A stretch of 64,000 bases of DNA, from contig NZ_BJUB01000001.1 in assembly GCF_007989805.1 (NCBI RefSeq), positions 558,001 through 622,000 of the forward strand. The letters run 5' to 3'. The position numbers were made by a program, and so were the translations under genes. Below are positions 53,294-61,183 of the stretch, piece after piece. How positions within the stretch are numbered: the stretch's first letter is position 1; every line of letters begins with the position of its first letter. Under the pieces are notes generated by a model, which worked only from the letters and a program-made list of their open reading frames with translations, did not search any database and was not told the DNA's origin. The stretch is from Cellulomonas xylanilytica. GTDB taxonomy: Bacteria > Actinomycetota > Actinomycetes > Actinomycetales > Cellulomonadaceae.

Positions 53294-53384
53294 CGGTCGG
53301 GGGAGGGCTCCGACCGGGCCCGCGTGTTCAGTAGACAACGGTCCGTGCGCCTGCACGCCGACCGGTACGAAGGACACGCGGGCC
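53294..53384 (+). ncRNA. Candidate structured RNA or lnt leader
   Basis: Three nested or adjacent stems can be drawn. CGGTCGG (53294-53300) pairs with CCGACCG (53310-53316). GGCCCGCGTGTTC (53317-53329) pairs with GGACACGCGGGCC (53372-53384), 13 pairs with one G-U. Inside that, CGGTC-CGTGC pairs with GCACG-cc-GACCG (about 53339-53365). The region lies about 56-146 nt into the transcript from the 53204 promoter. It is not a terminator (no U-run) and matches no RNA family I recognise. It may be a leader of lnt or an independent RNA. Confidence 0.4.
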
Positions 53385-53457
53385 GGTCGGTCGGACCCGT
53401 CGAGGCCCTGCGCGGCCGACGAGTGAGAGCCTCAGCCCACTGACGTACCCTCCAGGG

Positions 53458-55023
53458 GTGCCCGCCCGTGAACCCGCCCGCTGGTGGACTCTCGTCCTGG
53501 CCGTGACCGGTGGCCTGCTCACACGGCTCGCGTTCCCGGAGCCCGGCTGGTGGGGGACCGCCTTCCTCGGCGTCGCCCTCCTGTACCTGGCCCTGCGGCG
53601 CGACAGCGCCCGCTGGAACGCCCTCGTCGGGCTCCTGTGGGGGCTCGCGTTCTTCCTGCCGCTGATCACGTGGGCCGACGAGGCCGTCGGGCTGGTGCCG
53701 TGGCTGGCGCTCAGCACGCTCGAGGCGGGGTACGTCGCGCTGTTCGGCGCCGCGTGGAGCTGGGCGCGGCGCGGCAACGCGGTGTGGCGCAGCATCGGCC
53801 TGCAGGTGGTCGTCTTCACGATCCTCTTCGTCGCCACCGAGGAGCTCGCCGCGGCCTGGCCGTTCGGCGGCTTCCCGTGGGGACGTCTCGCGTTCTCCCA
53901 GGCCGACTCGCCCCTGGCCGCGCTCGCGTCGCTGGGTGGCACCCCTCTGCTGACCGGCGCTGTAGTCGTCGTCGGCGTGCTGCTGGCCCGGATCATGCTC
54001 GCCGCGCGCCGCTTGGAGCTGGCGCGGCTGGCCGCCGCCACGGCCGTCGTGGGCGCCGTCCTGGTGGTCGGCATGATGATCCCGCTCGACACCCAGGCGC
54101 AGTCCGGCAACCTGCGGGTCGGCGCCGTCCAGGGCAACGTGCCCGGTACCGGGCTGGACGCGTTCGGTCAGCGCCAGGCCGTCCTGGACAACCACGTCGC
54201 CGGCACGCTCGCGCTGCTCGACCAGGTGGAGCCCGGCGAGCTCGACCTCGTGCTGTGGCCCGAGAACGGGACCGACATCGACCCGCAGGTCGACCAGGGC
54301 GCGGCCGAGCTCATCGACGGCGCCGCCCAGGCGATCGACGCCCCCATGCTCGTGGGCACCGTCGAGTACCCGCCGAGCGGCGGGCGCTACAACACTGCCG
54401 TCCTGTGGGAGCCCGGTGTGGGCGTCACCGCGACGTACACCAAGCAGCACCCGGCGCCGTTCGCGGAGTACATCCCCATCCGCTCGTTCGTGCGGCAGTT
54501 CTCGTCGGCGGTGGACCTGGTGACGCGGGACATGCTCCCCGGCACCGAGCCGGGCTACGTCCCGCTGGACTCCGAGCGCCTCGGCCGGACGGTCGGCATC
54601 GGCGACGTCATCTGCTTCGAGGTCGCGTACGACGGGATCGTGCGGGAGGCGGTCCGGTCCGGCGGCGAGCTGCTCGTGGTGCAGACGAACAACGCGTCCT
54701 TCGGCGTGTCCGACGAGTCGACGCAGCAGCTGGCCATGTCCCGCATCCGTGCGATCGAGCACGGTCGGGCGACCGTGCAGATCTCGACCGTCGGCGTCAG
54801 CGCAGTCATCGATCCCAACGGGGTGGTCACCCACCGGACCGGGCTCTTCACCGCGGAGCAGATGGTGGCTACCCTTCCTCTGCGCGACACGCTGACGCCC
54901 GCAACGAGGCTGGGCTCGTGGCCCGCATGGATCATCGACGCCCTCGCGGTGTGCGTGGTGCTCGCCGGTGCAGCCGGGGCGCACCGGGTGCGTCGCGCCG
55001 ACCGGATCGAGACAGCCGTATGA
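53458..55023 (+). CDS. lnt: Apolipoprotein N-acyltransferase
   Basis: A 521-residue membrane enzyme that N-acylates the lipidated Cys of lipoproteins. Six or more helices occupy residues 1-205, then a nitrilase-like domain. The catalytic triad is complete: Glu in VLWPENGTDID near 267, Lys in TYTKQHPAPFAEY near 328, and Cys in IGDVICFEVAYDG near 385. In Mycobacterium tuberculosis this domain is fused to Ppm1; here the two are separate genes that overlap by four bases. TACCCT at 53446-53451 is six bases before the GTG, so a leaderless start coexists with the longer upstream transcript. Confidence 0.95.
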   Translation: MPAREPARWWTLVLAVTGGLLTRLAFPEPGWWGTAFLGVALLYLALRRDSARWNALVGLLWGLAFFLPLITWADEAVGLVPWLALSTLEAGYVALFGAAWSWARRGNAVWRSIGLQVVVFTILFVATEELAAAWPFGGFPWGRLAFSQADSPLAALASLGGTPLLTGAVVVVGVLLARIMLAARRLELARLAAATAVVGAVLVVGMMIPLDTQAQSGNLRVGAVQGNVPGTGLDAFGQRQAVLDNHVAGTLALLDQVEPGELDLVLWPENGTDIDPQVDQGAAELIDGAAQAIDAPMLVGTVEYPPSGGRYNTAVLWEPGVGVTATYTKQHPAPFAEYIPIRSFVRQFSSAVDLVTRDMLPGTEPGYVPLDSERLGRTVGIGDVICFEVAYDGIVREAVRSGGELLVVQTNNASFGVSDESTQQLAMSRIRAIEHGRATVQISTVGVSAVIDPNGVVTHRTGLFTAEQMVATLPLRDTLTPATRLGSWPAWIIDALAVCVVLAGAAGAHRVRRADRIETAV

Positions 55024-55790
55024 CCCAGGCCCCGTCGCGTGTGCTCGTCGTCGTCCCGACGTACGACGAGCGCGAGAACCTGCCGGGTGCGCTGGACCGC
55101 CTGCGCAGCCACGTCCCCGACGCCGACGTCCTGGTCGTCGACGACGGCTCGCCCGACGGGACGGGTGAGCTGGCCGAGAAGATCGCCGAGGCGGAGGCCG
55201 TCGAGGGGCGGCAGCGCGTCCACGTGCTGCACCGGGCGGGCAAGCTCGGGCTGGGCACCGCGTACGTGGCGGGGTTCGGCTGGGCGCTGGAGCGCGGGTA
55301 CGACGTGGTAGTGGAGATGGACGCCGACGGGTCGCACCGGGCGGAGGACCTCCCGCGGCTCCTGGCGGCGCTGACCGACGCCGACCTCGTGCTGGGCTCG
55401 CGGTGGGTACCCGGTGGGAGCGTGCTCAACTGGCCCGTGAGCCGTCACGTGCTCTCGCGTGGCGCCAACACCTACACCCGCATCGTCCTCGGCATCCCGT
55501 TGCGCGACGCGACGGGCGGCTTCCGCGCCTACCGCTCGGACCTGCTCCGCGCGCTCGCCCTCGACGACGTGGCGTCCCAGGGCTACTGCTTCCAGGTGGA
55601 CATGGCCTGGCGCGCGGTCCGCACCGGTGCACGAGTGGTGGAGGTGCCGATCACGTTCGTCGAGCGGGAGCTCGGCCAGAGCAAGATGAGCCGCGCCATC
55701 GTCGTCGAGGCGCTGTTCAGCGTGACCCGGTGGGGGATAGCAGAACGCTCCCGCCGTGTGGCGGGAGCGTTCCGTCGCTCTGGGGGCTGA
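55020..55790 (+). CDS. ppm1: Polyprenol monophosphomannose synthase (GT2 glycosyltransferase)
   Basis: A 256-residue GT-A glycosyltransferase of the dolichol/polyprenol-phosphate mannose synthase type. VVVPTYDERENLPGALDRL near residue 10, VLVVDDGSPDGTGELAE near 37, the metal DxD in VVEMDADGSHRAEDLP near 98 and LGSRWVPGGSVLNWP near 125 are typical. It lacks C-terminal membrane helices. It moves mannose from GDP-mannose to a lipid carrier used for glycoprotein or lipoglycan mannosylation. The last 16 codons contain a terminator-like hairpin. Confidence 0.92.
   Translation: MTQAPSRVLVVVPTYDERENLPGALDRLRSHVPDADVLVVDDGSPDGTGELAEKIAEAEAVEGRQRVHVLHRAGKLGLGTAYVAGFGWALERGYDVVVEMDADGSHRAEDLPRLLAALTDADLVLGSRWVPGGSVLNWPVSRHVLSRGANTYTRIVLGIPLRDATGGFRAYRSDLLRALALDDVASQGYCFQVDMAWRAVRTGARVVEVPITFVERELGQSKMSRAIVVEALFSVTRWGIAERSRRVAGAFRRSGG
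55744..55771 (+). terminator. Terminator hairpin inside the 3' end of the ppm gene
   Basis: AACGCTCCCGCC, loop GTGT, GGCGGGAGCGTT is a perfect 12-bp stem. It lies within codons that end the ppm reading frame and only 27 bases from the stop of the converging rbpA gene, so it could stop transcripts from both sides. Confidence 0.7.
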
Positions 55791-55797
55791 GCGGGTC

Positions 55798-56142
55798 CTA
55801 GGCGCTGCGGCGCAGCTTGCCCGACCGGAGGAGGTCGAGGCGCTCGTCGAGGAGCTCCTGGAGCTCACCGACCGTGCGGCGCTCGAGCAGCATGTCCCAG
55901 TGGGTGCGCGGCGGCTTGCCGGCCTTCACCTCGGGCTTGGACGCGTCGCGGAGCAGCGCCTCCTCGCCACAACGGCACTCCCACACCACCGGCACGTCGG
56001 CCTCGACCGAGAACGGCAGGATGATGGTGTGCCCGTTGGGACAGTCGTAGTGAGCCTGGAGCCGGGGGGCGAACTCGACGCCGTCTTCCGTCTCCATGCT
56101 GTGGGACCCGATGCGCATGCCGCGCAGGGACCGGTTTGCCAT
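55798..56142 (-). CDS. rbpA: RNA polymerase-binding protein RbpA
   Basis: A 114-residue actinobacterial transcription factor that binds the principal sigma factor and stabilises open complexes. ANRSLRGMRIGSHSMETEDG at the start is the core-binding tail. HYDCPNGHTIILPFSVEADVP and VWECRCGEEALLRD form the zinc-ribbon-like domain, here with Cys near 33, 54 and 56. THWDMLLERRTVGELQELLDE near 80 is the basic linker and sigma-interaction domain. Its position beside lnt-ppm is conserved with Mycobacterium. GGAGG precedes the ATG. A TTGACA occurs 54 bases upstream (complement of 56196-56201). Confidence 0.96.
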   Translation of the reverse strand: MANRSLRGMRIGSHSMETEDGVEFAPRLQAHYDCPNGHTIILPFSVEADVPVVWECRCGEEALLRDASKPEVKAGKPPRTHWDMLLERRTVGELQELLDERLDLLRSGKLRRSA

Positions 56143-56288
56143 CTGGGGAACCTCCGTGCCGTTGTACGGCCGTCGAGAGTGAGAACTTCCACCGGTGTCA
56201 ACGGCGGGCGCCCCTCCAGTGTTCCAGGGGGACGTGAAGGTCTCGTGAACGCGGGTGGTGTGCGGGGGAGAGGCTTAGAGTTGCCCGG

Positions 56289-57290
56289 GTGAGCAATCCG
56301 ACCCCTTCCGCCCCTCAAGCCTCCCGCACCGACGGCGAGATGTCCTTTCGACAGCTCGGAGACAGCGGCCTGGTGGTCTCGGTGGCCGGTCTCGGGTGCA
56401 ACACCTTCGGTGCGACCCTGGCGCCGGACGACGTCCCCGCCCTGGTCGCGGCAGCGCTCGACGCCGGGATCACCTTCTTCGACACCGCGGACGTGTATGG
56501 CGGGGTGCCGGGGCAGAGCGAGGAGCTGCTGGGCGCAGCGCTCGCAGGGCACCGGGACGACGTGGTGGTCGCGACCAAGTTCGGGCTCGACACCGGCGGG
56601 CTGAACGGTCCGGACTGGGGCGTCCGCGGGTCCCGGCGCTACGTGCGGCGGGCCGTCGAGAGCTCGTTGACCCGGCTGCGCACCGATCACGTGGACCTGC
56701 TCCAAATGCACGCCCCGGACCCGGTGACCCCGATCGAGGAGACCCTGGCCGCTCTGCACGAGCTGGTGGTGGAGGGCAAGGTGCGCTACCTCGGCTCCTC
56801 GAACTTCGCGGCGTGGCAGGTGGTCGACGCCGACTGGTCGGCCCGCACCGCGGGAGTGACGCCCTTCGTGTCGGCGCAGAACCGGTACAACCTGCTGGAC
56901 CGCGCCGCGGAGGCCGAGCTGGTGCCCGCAGCCGAGCAGGTGGGCGTCGGGCTGATCCCGTACGTGCCGCTGGCGTCCGGGCTCCTCACCGGCAAGTACC
57001 GGCGCGGCGAGTCCGCCCCGGACGGGACGCGGCTCACCCGGATGCCGGACCGGCTGGCGCGCGCCGACTTCGACCGGATCGAGGCGCTGGAGTCGTTGGC
57101 CGTCGCGTGGGGGATCGACCTGCCCACCCTGGCGCTCGGCGGGCTCGCGGCACAGCCCGCCGTGGCGACCGTCATCGCGGGGGCACGCACCCCGGAGCAG
57201 CTGCGCGCGAACGTCGCCTCGATCGCGTGGGAGCCGACCCTCGAGCAGCTCGCGGCGATCGACGAGGCGGCACCGGGCCCCGCGTCCTGA
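56289..57290 (+). CDS. Aldo/keto reductase
   Basis: A 333-residue NADPH-dependent TIM-barrel oxidoreductase. The catalytic tetrad is visible: Asp and Tyr in TFFDTADVYGGVPGQSEELLG near residue 60, Lys in VVVATKFGLDTGG near 90, and His in HVDLLQMHAPDPVTPIEE near 140. The C-terminal nucleotide loop reads VATVIAGARTPEQLRANV near 292. It is closest to the potassium-channel beta/YajO-like branch. The substrate is unknown. TAGAGT at 56276-56281 is seven bases before the GTG. Confidence 0.93.
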   Translation: MSNPTPSAPQASRTDGEMSFRQLGDSGLVVSVAGLGCNTFGATLAPDDVPALVAAALDAGITFFDTADVYGGVPGQSEELLGAALAGHRDDVVVATKFGLDTGGLNGPDWGVRGSRRYVRRAVESSLTRLRTDHVDLLQMHAPDPVTPIEETLAALHELVVEGKVRYLGSSNFAAWQVVDADWSARTAGVTPFVSAQNRYNLLDRAAEAELVPAAEQVGVGLIPYVPLASGLLTGKYRRGESAPDGTRLTRMPDRLARADFDRIEALESLAVAWGIDLPTLALGGLAAQPAVATVIAGARTPEQLRANVASIAWEPTLEQLAAIDEAAPGPAS

Positions 57291-57307
57291 CCGGCGAACG
57301 CCCGTCC

Positions 57308-57808
57308 TCACCACTCGAGCACGCGCGCCCGGCTCTCGCCGATCGCCACGACCGCCCACAGGCGCACCCCGGCGTCGTCCGCGGCGTCACGCAGCGCGGG
57401 GACCCACTGCGCCTCGAACGCCCCCAGGTCTCCGCCCGCCGCCCGCACGAGCCCGACGACCACCGACCCGCCGGGCGCCTCGGTCCGCAGGTACCCGTCG
57501 AAGAGCCCGAGGAGGCGCCGGGCGACCGTACGGTCGGCACGCACCGGCACGTCGGCGATCGGCAGGACGACGGGCAGAGCGCGGTCCTCGGAATCGAGCA
57601 GGACGAACCACAGCGCCGGCCCGCCCGCTCGCCCGGGACCGACGAGGTCCAGCAGGACGGCGAGGGCGTCGCTCCCCGACCGCAGCGCCCCGGGAGGCCG
57701 GGGCAGGTCGGTCGCGAGTCCGTGCCCCTCGGACCTCGTCGTGGGGACGTCCCAGACGTCGTCGCCGTCGTCGTCCCAGTCCTCGTCGAACCACCCGTGC
57801 TCCGTCAT
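57308..57808 (-). CDS. Conserved-looking hypothetical protein, acidic N-terminus
   Basis: A 166-residue soluble protein that I do not recognise. The first 20 residues are very acidic (WFDEDWDDDGDDVWDV). The rest alternates strands and helices: ALWFVLLDSEDRALPVVLPIADVP near 65, RADRTVARRLLGLFDGYLRTE and GGSVVVGLVRAAGGDLGAFEAQW near 114, ending in LWAVVAIGESRARVLEW. This looks like a small alpha/beta fold of about 140 residues, perhaps JAB- or RadC-like in strand order, but no catalytic motif is present. High third-position GC supports it as real coding DNA. It converges on the aldo/keto reductase. Confidence 0.7.
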   Translation of the reverse strand: MTEHGWFDEDWDDDGDDVWDVPTTRSEGHGLATDLPRPPGALRSGSDALAVLLDLVGPGRAGGPALWFVLLDSEDRALPVVLPIADVPVRADRTVARRLLGLFDGYLRTEAPGGSVVVGLVRAAGGDLGAFEAQWVPALRDAADDAGVRLWAVVAIGESRARVLEW

Positions 57809-57896
57809 GCCGACAGCGTCGGCCGCGCCGGAACGCCGCGAGGGCCGGCTCAGCAGAACCGTGGAGGGTCACCCCGCCGGAGGGGCTGTGGGCGGC

Positions 57897-58370
57897 TCAG
57901 CCCAGGTGGGCGGCGAGCGCCTCGACGACGAGCGCGTGGTCGTCGGCCTGCGGCAGTCCGGAGACGGTCACCACGGCCACGATCCCGACGTCGCGGACCC
58001 GCACGGGGAAGGCGCCACCGTGCGCGGCGAACTGCTGCAGCGGAAGGTCGTGCTGCGAGGCGAACGTGCTGCCCTTCGCCCGGGCACGCAGGCCGACGAG
58101 GTACGACGACGCGCCGAACCGCTCGACCACCCGGACCTTGCGCTCGACCCAGCTGTCGTTGTCCGGCGTGGTCCCCGGCCGCGCGGCGTGGAACAGCTGC
58201 TGGGTGCCGCGCCGGATGTCGACGGTGACCGGCAGGTCCCGCTCCTGTGCGAGCTCGACGAGCAGGCAGCCGAGCCGCCAGGCGTCGTCGTTGGTGAAGG
58301 TGGTGAAGAGGAGGTCGTGCTCCTGCTGCTCGACCTGCGCGATGACGCCGTCGATGTCGTCGGTGCTCAT
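57897..58370 (-). CDS. UPF0303 family (heme-degrading-domain-like) protein
   Basis: A 157-residue protein of the UPF0303/HbpS-like fold. LLFTTFTNDDAWRLGCLLVELA near residue 20, LPVTVDIRRGTQQLFHAARPGT near 48, and ERFGASSYLVGLRARAKG near 85 with the glycine-rich ASQHDLPLQQFAAHGGAFPVRV near 107 match the family. Relatives are annotated with a heme-degrading domain but the activity is not established. The ATG overlaps the stop of the upstream fusion oxidase (ATGA), so the two are one operon. Confidence 0.8.
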   Translation of the reverse strand: MSTDDIDGVIAQVEQQEHDLLFTTFTNDDAWRLGCLLVELAQERDLPVTVDIRRGTQQLFHAARPGTTPDNDSWVERKVRVVERFGASSYLVGLRARAKGSTFASQHDLPLQQFAAHGGAFPVRVRDVGIVAVVTVSGLPQADDHALVVEALAAHLG

Positions 58371-60658
58371 GTCGTCATCGTGGCACGGTCCACGTCCGGC
58401 GTCGGTGTCACGCCGAAGTTGCCGTCGAACACCCGGTCGGGGTCGTAGAGCGACTTGAGCCGGCCGAGGCGGGCGAGGGTCTCCGGCGGGAAGACCTCCG
58501 CGAGCCGCGCGGGGGACTGGTTCGTCTCGAAGCTGAGGTAGACGCCGTGCAGGTGGGGCGAGAGGCGCTCCCACCAGGCATCGATCCCTGCGCGACGGCT
58601 GCCGCGCGCCGCGGCCAGCAACGAGAAGTTCTGGGTGCGGTGGGCGTAGGCGGTCGCGGCCGGGTCGACGTCGTTCACGGCACCGCCGACCGCCCTCAGC
58701 TGCAGCATGTCGGCGTCACCCGCGGCGAGCAGGTCCGCGAGCAGCGCGGCCAGCTCCGGCGTCACGTGGTCGACGAGCCCGCCACGCGTGGCCGGCGCCG
58801 AACCACCCGTGTGCTCGCCGTGGTGGGCTGCCACGGTCGCGGCGTAGGGGACCAGCTGCGCCTGCTGCTGGAGCACCGGCGCCAGGTCGAGGAACCGCTC
58901 GAGCGCCACGACGGCCGCATCGGTGTCGTCGTCCGCCCACACGACGATCGTGTACCCCACGGCGGGATCGTTGCCGCGGGCCGGCACGAGGGTCAGGAAG
59001 CTGGTCAGCTCCCGGGGTGAGGACTCCACGAGCTCGGCCCACGCCTGCACGAACGGTGCGGTGTCGGTGGCGTCGAAGATGATCGTCGCGTGGACGACGT
59101 CGCCCACCTCGGCCGCCTCGATCTCGACCGCGGTGAGGATGCCGAAGTTCGCCCCGGCGCCCCGGACGGCCCACAGCAGGTCGGGCTCGTGGACCGCGTC
59201 CGTCCGCACGAGCCGCCCGTCCGCGAGCACCAGCTCGGCGGCGACCACGTGGTCGAGCGTGAGCCCGTACGACCTGCCGAGGAAGCCTTGACCACCCGCG
59301 GTCACCAGCCCGCCGACCCCGACGTCGCCGTAGTCGCCCGAGCTGATCGCCAGCCCGTGCGGGGACAGCGCGGCCGCCACGTCGCCCCAGCGTGCGCCCG
59401 CACCGAGGCGGACGAGCCCCCGGTCCCGGTCGAGCACCTCGACGGTGTCGAGCGCGCCGACGTCGACGACGACGCCGCCGTCGTTGGTGGACCGGCCGCT
59501 GATGCCGTGCCCGCCGCTACGCACCGCGAACGGCACCTCCTGCGCCCGGGCGAACAACACCGCGTCGCGCACCGCCTCGGCGTCCTGGGGCCGGAGCACG
59601 AGCCCGGGGGAGCCCGCGTAGACGTAGGACGACCGGACGCGGCCGTACTCGCGGTCGCCCGGTTCCACGGCCGTCGCGACGAGGGAGTCGGGGATGCCGT
59701 CGTAGTCGATCCCGGTCCGGCGCCGGGCCAGGGCGGCCGCGGGTCGGACCGAGCCGGTCACGGTGCCGGCCGTGCCGCGCGCCGAGGCCACGGCCTCGCG
59801 CAGCGCCGGGGCCACCTCCTCGCCGAAGCGCGCGATGGTCGCGGCGTCGTCGCTGCCGAGGACGAACGTCGAGATGCCGTCCTCGAGCACCAGCGGAAGC
59901 AGGCCGTCCACCCACCGCTCGGGCGGTCCCTGGAGGAAGCCGGCCCCGGAGAACGACCCGCCGCCGAGGTTGAGCAGGCGGCGGATCTCCCGGGGGTCCC
60001 GGCCGGCAGCCTGCGCCGACTCGTCGATCCGGGCGTTGCCGACGGCCAGGTCGCCGTCCTTGAGGTAGCCGAGGCTCGGCAGCCAGCCGTCGGCCTTGCG
60101 ACCCACCAGAGCGAGCATCCGTGGCTTGTACGCGCCCACCCAGATCGGGATGTCGTGCGCGGGCGCCGGGCCGCGCTTGGCGCCGTCGACACGATGGTGG
60201 GTCCCGTGGATCCGCAGGGGCGCGCGCTCGTCGGTGTCCCAGATGCCGCGGATGATGTCGAGGGCCTCGTCCAGCGCATCCACGCCCTCGCCGGGCGTGA
60301 GTCGCGGCGAGCCCATCGCGACGATCGCGTCCCAGAACGCCCCGGATCCCAGACCGAGGGCGAACCGTCCGCCCGACAGCAGGTCCAGGCTGGCCGCGGC
60401 ACGCGCGAGGACGGCGGGCGGGCGCAGCGGGAGGTTGAGCACGTTGCCTGCCACCTGCACCCGGCTCGTCGACGCGGCGACCCAGGCGAGCAGGGTCCAC
60501 GTGTCGAGGAACGCCGGCTGGTACGGGTGGTCCTGGAACGTCACGAGGTCGAGCCCCGCACGCTCGGTGGTCTGCGCGAGGGCGACCACCTGCTGGGGGT
60601 TCTTCGCCGCGGGCGTGAGGAAGGTACCCAGGACGAGGTCGTGGCCGTAGTCGGGCAT
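58367..60658 (-). CDS. Fusion of an LLM-class flavin oxidoreductase and a BBE-type FAD oxidase
   Basis: A 763-residue two-enzyme fusion. Residues 1 to about 295 are a luciferase-like (F420 or FMN) barrel: LVTFQDHPYQPAFLDTWTLLA near 38, GGRFALGLGSGAFWDAIVAMG near 95 and IPIWVGAYKPRMLALVGRKAD near 168. After a linker, residues about 335-500 are a PP-loop FAD domain with the covalent-FAD His in FAVRSGGHGISGRS near 380. GVGGLVTAGGQGFLGRSYGL follows near 440. The usual second attachment Cys is absent. A BBE segment ends the protein (YDPDRVFDGNFGV). GGAG before ATG 60658. Both halves look complete; substrates are unknown. Confidence 0.88.
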   Translation of the reverse strand: MPDYGHDLVLGTFLTPAAKNPQQVVALAQTTERAGLDLVTFQDHPYQPAFLDTWTLLAWVAASTSRVQVAGNVLNLPLRPPAVLARAAASLDLLSGGRFALGLGSGAFWDAIVAMGSPRLTPGEGVDALDEALDIIRGIWDTDERAPLRIHGTHHRVDGAKRGPAPAHDIPIWVGAYKPRMLALVGRKADGWLPSLGYLKDGDLAVGNARIDESAQAAGRDPREIRRLLNLGGGSFSGAGFLQGPPERWVDGLLPLVLEDGISTFVLGSDDAATIARFGEEVAPALREAVASARGTAGTVTGSVRPAAALARRRTGIDYDGIPDSLVATAVEPGDREYGRVRSSYVYAGSPGLVLRPQDAEAVRDAVLFARAQEVPFAVRSGGHGISGRSTNDGGVVVDVGALDTVEVLDRDRGLVRLGAGARWGDVAAALSPHGLAISSGDYGDVGVGGLVTAGGQGFLGRSYGLTLDHVVAAELVLADGRLVRTDAVHEPDLLWAVRGAGANFGILTAVEIEAAEVGDVVHATIIFDATDTAPFVQAWAELVESSPRELTSFLTLVPARGNDPAVGYTIVVWADDDTDAAVVALERFLDLAPVLQQQAQLVPYAATVAAHHGEHTGGSAPATRGGLVDHVTPELAALLADLLAAGDADMLQLRAVGGAVNDVDPAATAYAHRTQNFSLLAAARGSRRAGIDAWWERLSPHLHGVYLSFETNQSPARLAEVFPPETLARLGRLKSLYDPDRVFDGNFGVTPTPDVDRATMTT

Positions 60659-60669
60659 GCACCAGCTCC

Positions 60670-60691
60670 TATGGTTGAGAGTTCAACTATA
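60670..60691. promoter_or_regulatory. 22-bp palindromic operator over the fusion-oxidase promoter
   Basis: TATGGTTGA-GAGT-TCAACTATA: nine-base half-sites with one mismatch in an AT-rich island. On the minus strand TATAGT (complement of 60686-60691) is a good -10 within the right half-site, and the palindrome ends 11 bases before the start codon. TAGTTGA/TCAACTA half-sites are typical of MarR-type repressors. The adjacent regulator gene is AraC-type, so the true binder is unknown. Confidence 0.65.
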
Positions 60692-60728
60692 ACCCTGACG
60701 GCGCGCGGTGCGTGGCACGATCAGGTGG

Positions 60729-61178
60729 GTGAGCACCGCGCCCGCCACGGCACAGCACCTGAACGACCTCGTCCGCCTGCGACGCGTGCGGGACCGGATC
60801 GACCGCGAGTACGCCCAGCCCCTCGACGTCGAGGCCCTGGCGCGGGGGGCGCACATGTCCGCCGGGCACCTCAGCCGCGAGTTCCGCCGCGCGTACGGGG
60901 AGTCCCCGTACGCGTACCTCATGACGCGCCGCATCGAGCGCGCCATGTCGCTGCTCCGCCGGGGTGACCTCAGCGTGACGGAGGTCTGCTTCGCGGTCGG
61001 CTGCTCCTCGCTCGGCACCTTCAGCACGCGTTTCACCGAGCTGGTCGGAGTACCCCCGAGCGTCTATCGGCGCGAGCACGCGGGCGTGACCGAGGGGATG
61101 CCCTCGTGCGTCGCGAAGCAGGTCACCAGACCGGTCAGGAATCGAGAAGCGCGGACCGCGCAGCCCCACCTAGCGTGA
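60729..61178 (+). CDS. AraC-family transcriptional regulator (short, DNA-binding domain only)
   Basis: A 149-residue regulator made of little more than the double helix-turn-helix. LDVEALARGAHMSAGHLSREFRRAYGESPYAYL near residue 33 is the first HTH and LSVTEVCFAVGCSSLGTFSTRFTELVGVPPSVYR near 82 the second. No ligand-binding domain is present. GTG 60729 gives the usual start of this type; GTG 60708 is also open but overlaps the operator side of the region. It is divergent from the fusion oxidase and followed at once by a VOC gene, a frequent actinobacterial pair. Confidence 0.88.
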   Translation: MSTAPATAQHLNDLVRLRRVRDRIDREYAQPLDVEALARGAHMSAGHLSREFRRAYGESPYAYLMTRRIERAMSLLRRGDLSVTEVCFAVGCSSLGTFSTRFTELVGVPPSVYRREHAGVTEGMPSCVAKQVTRPVRNREARTAQPHLA

Positions 61179-61183
61179 CCGTC

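Noticed and set aside
53257..53334. A 25-codon reading frame just after the 53204 promoter
   Set aside because: No Shine-Dalgarno sequence at proper distance, poor third-position GC for this genome, and it runs into the stems of the structured region.
56165..56190. GGAAG-N18-GTA upstream of rbpA as a SigR/SigH site
   Set aside because: rbpA is SigR-controlled in Streptomyces, but both boxes here differ from GGAAT-N18-GTT, so the match is too weak to claim.
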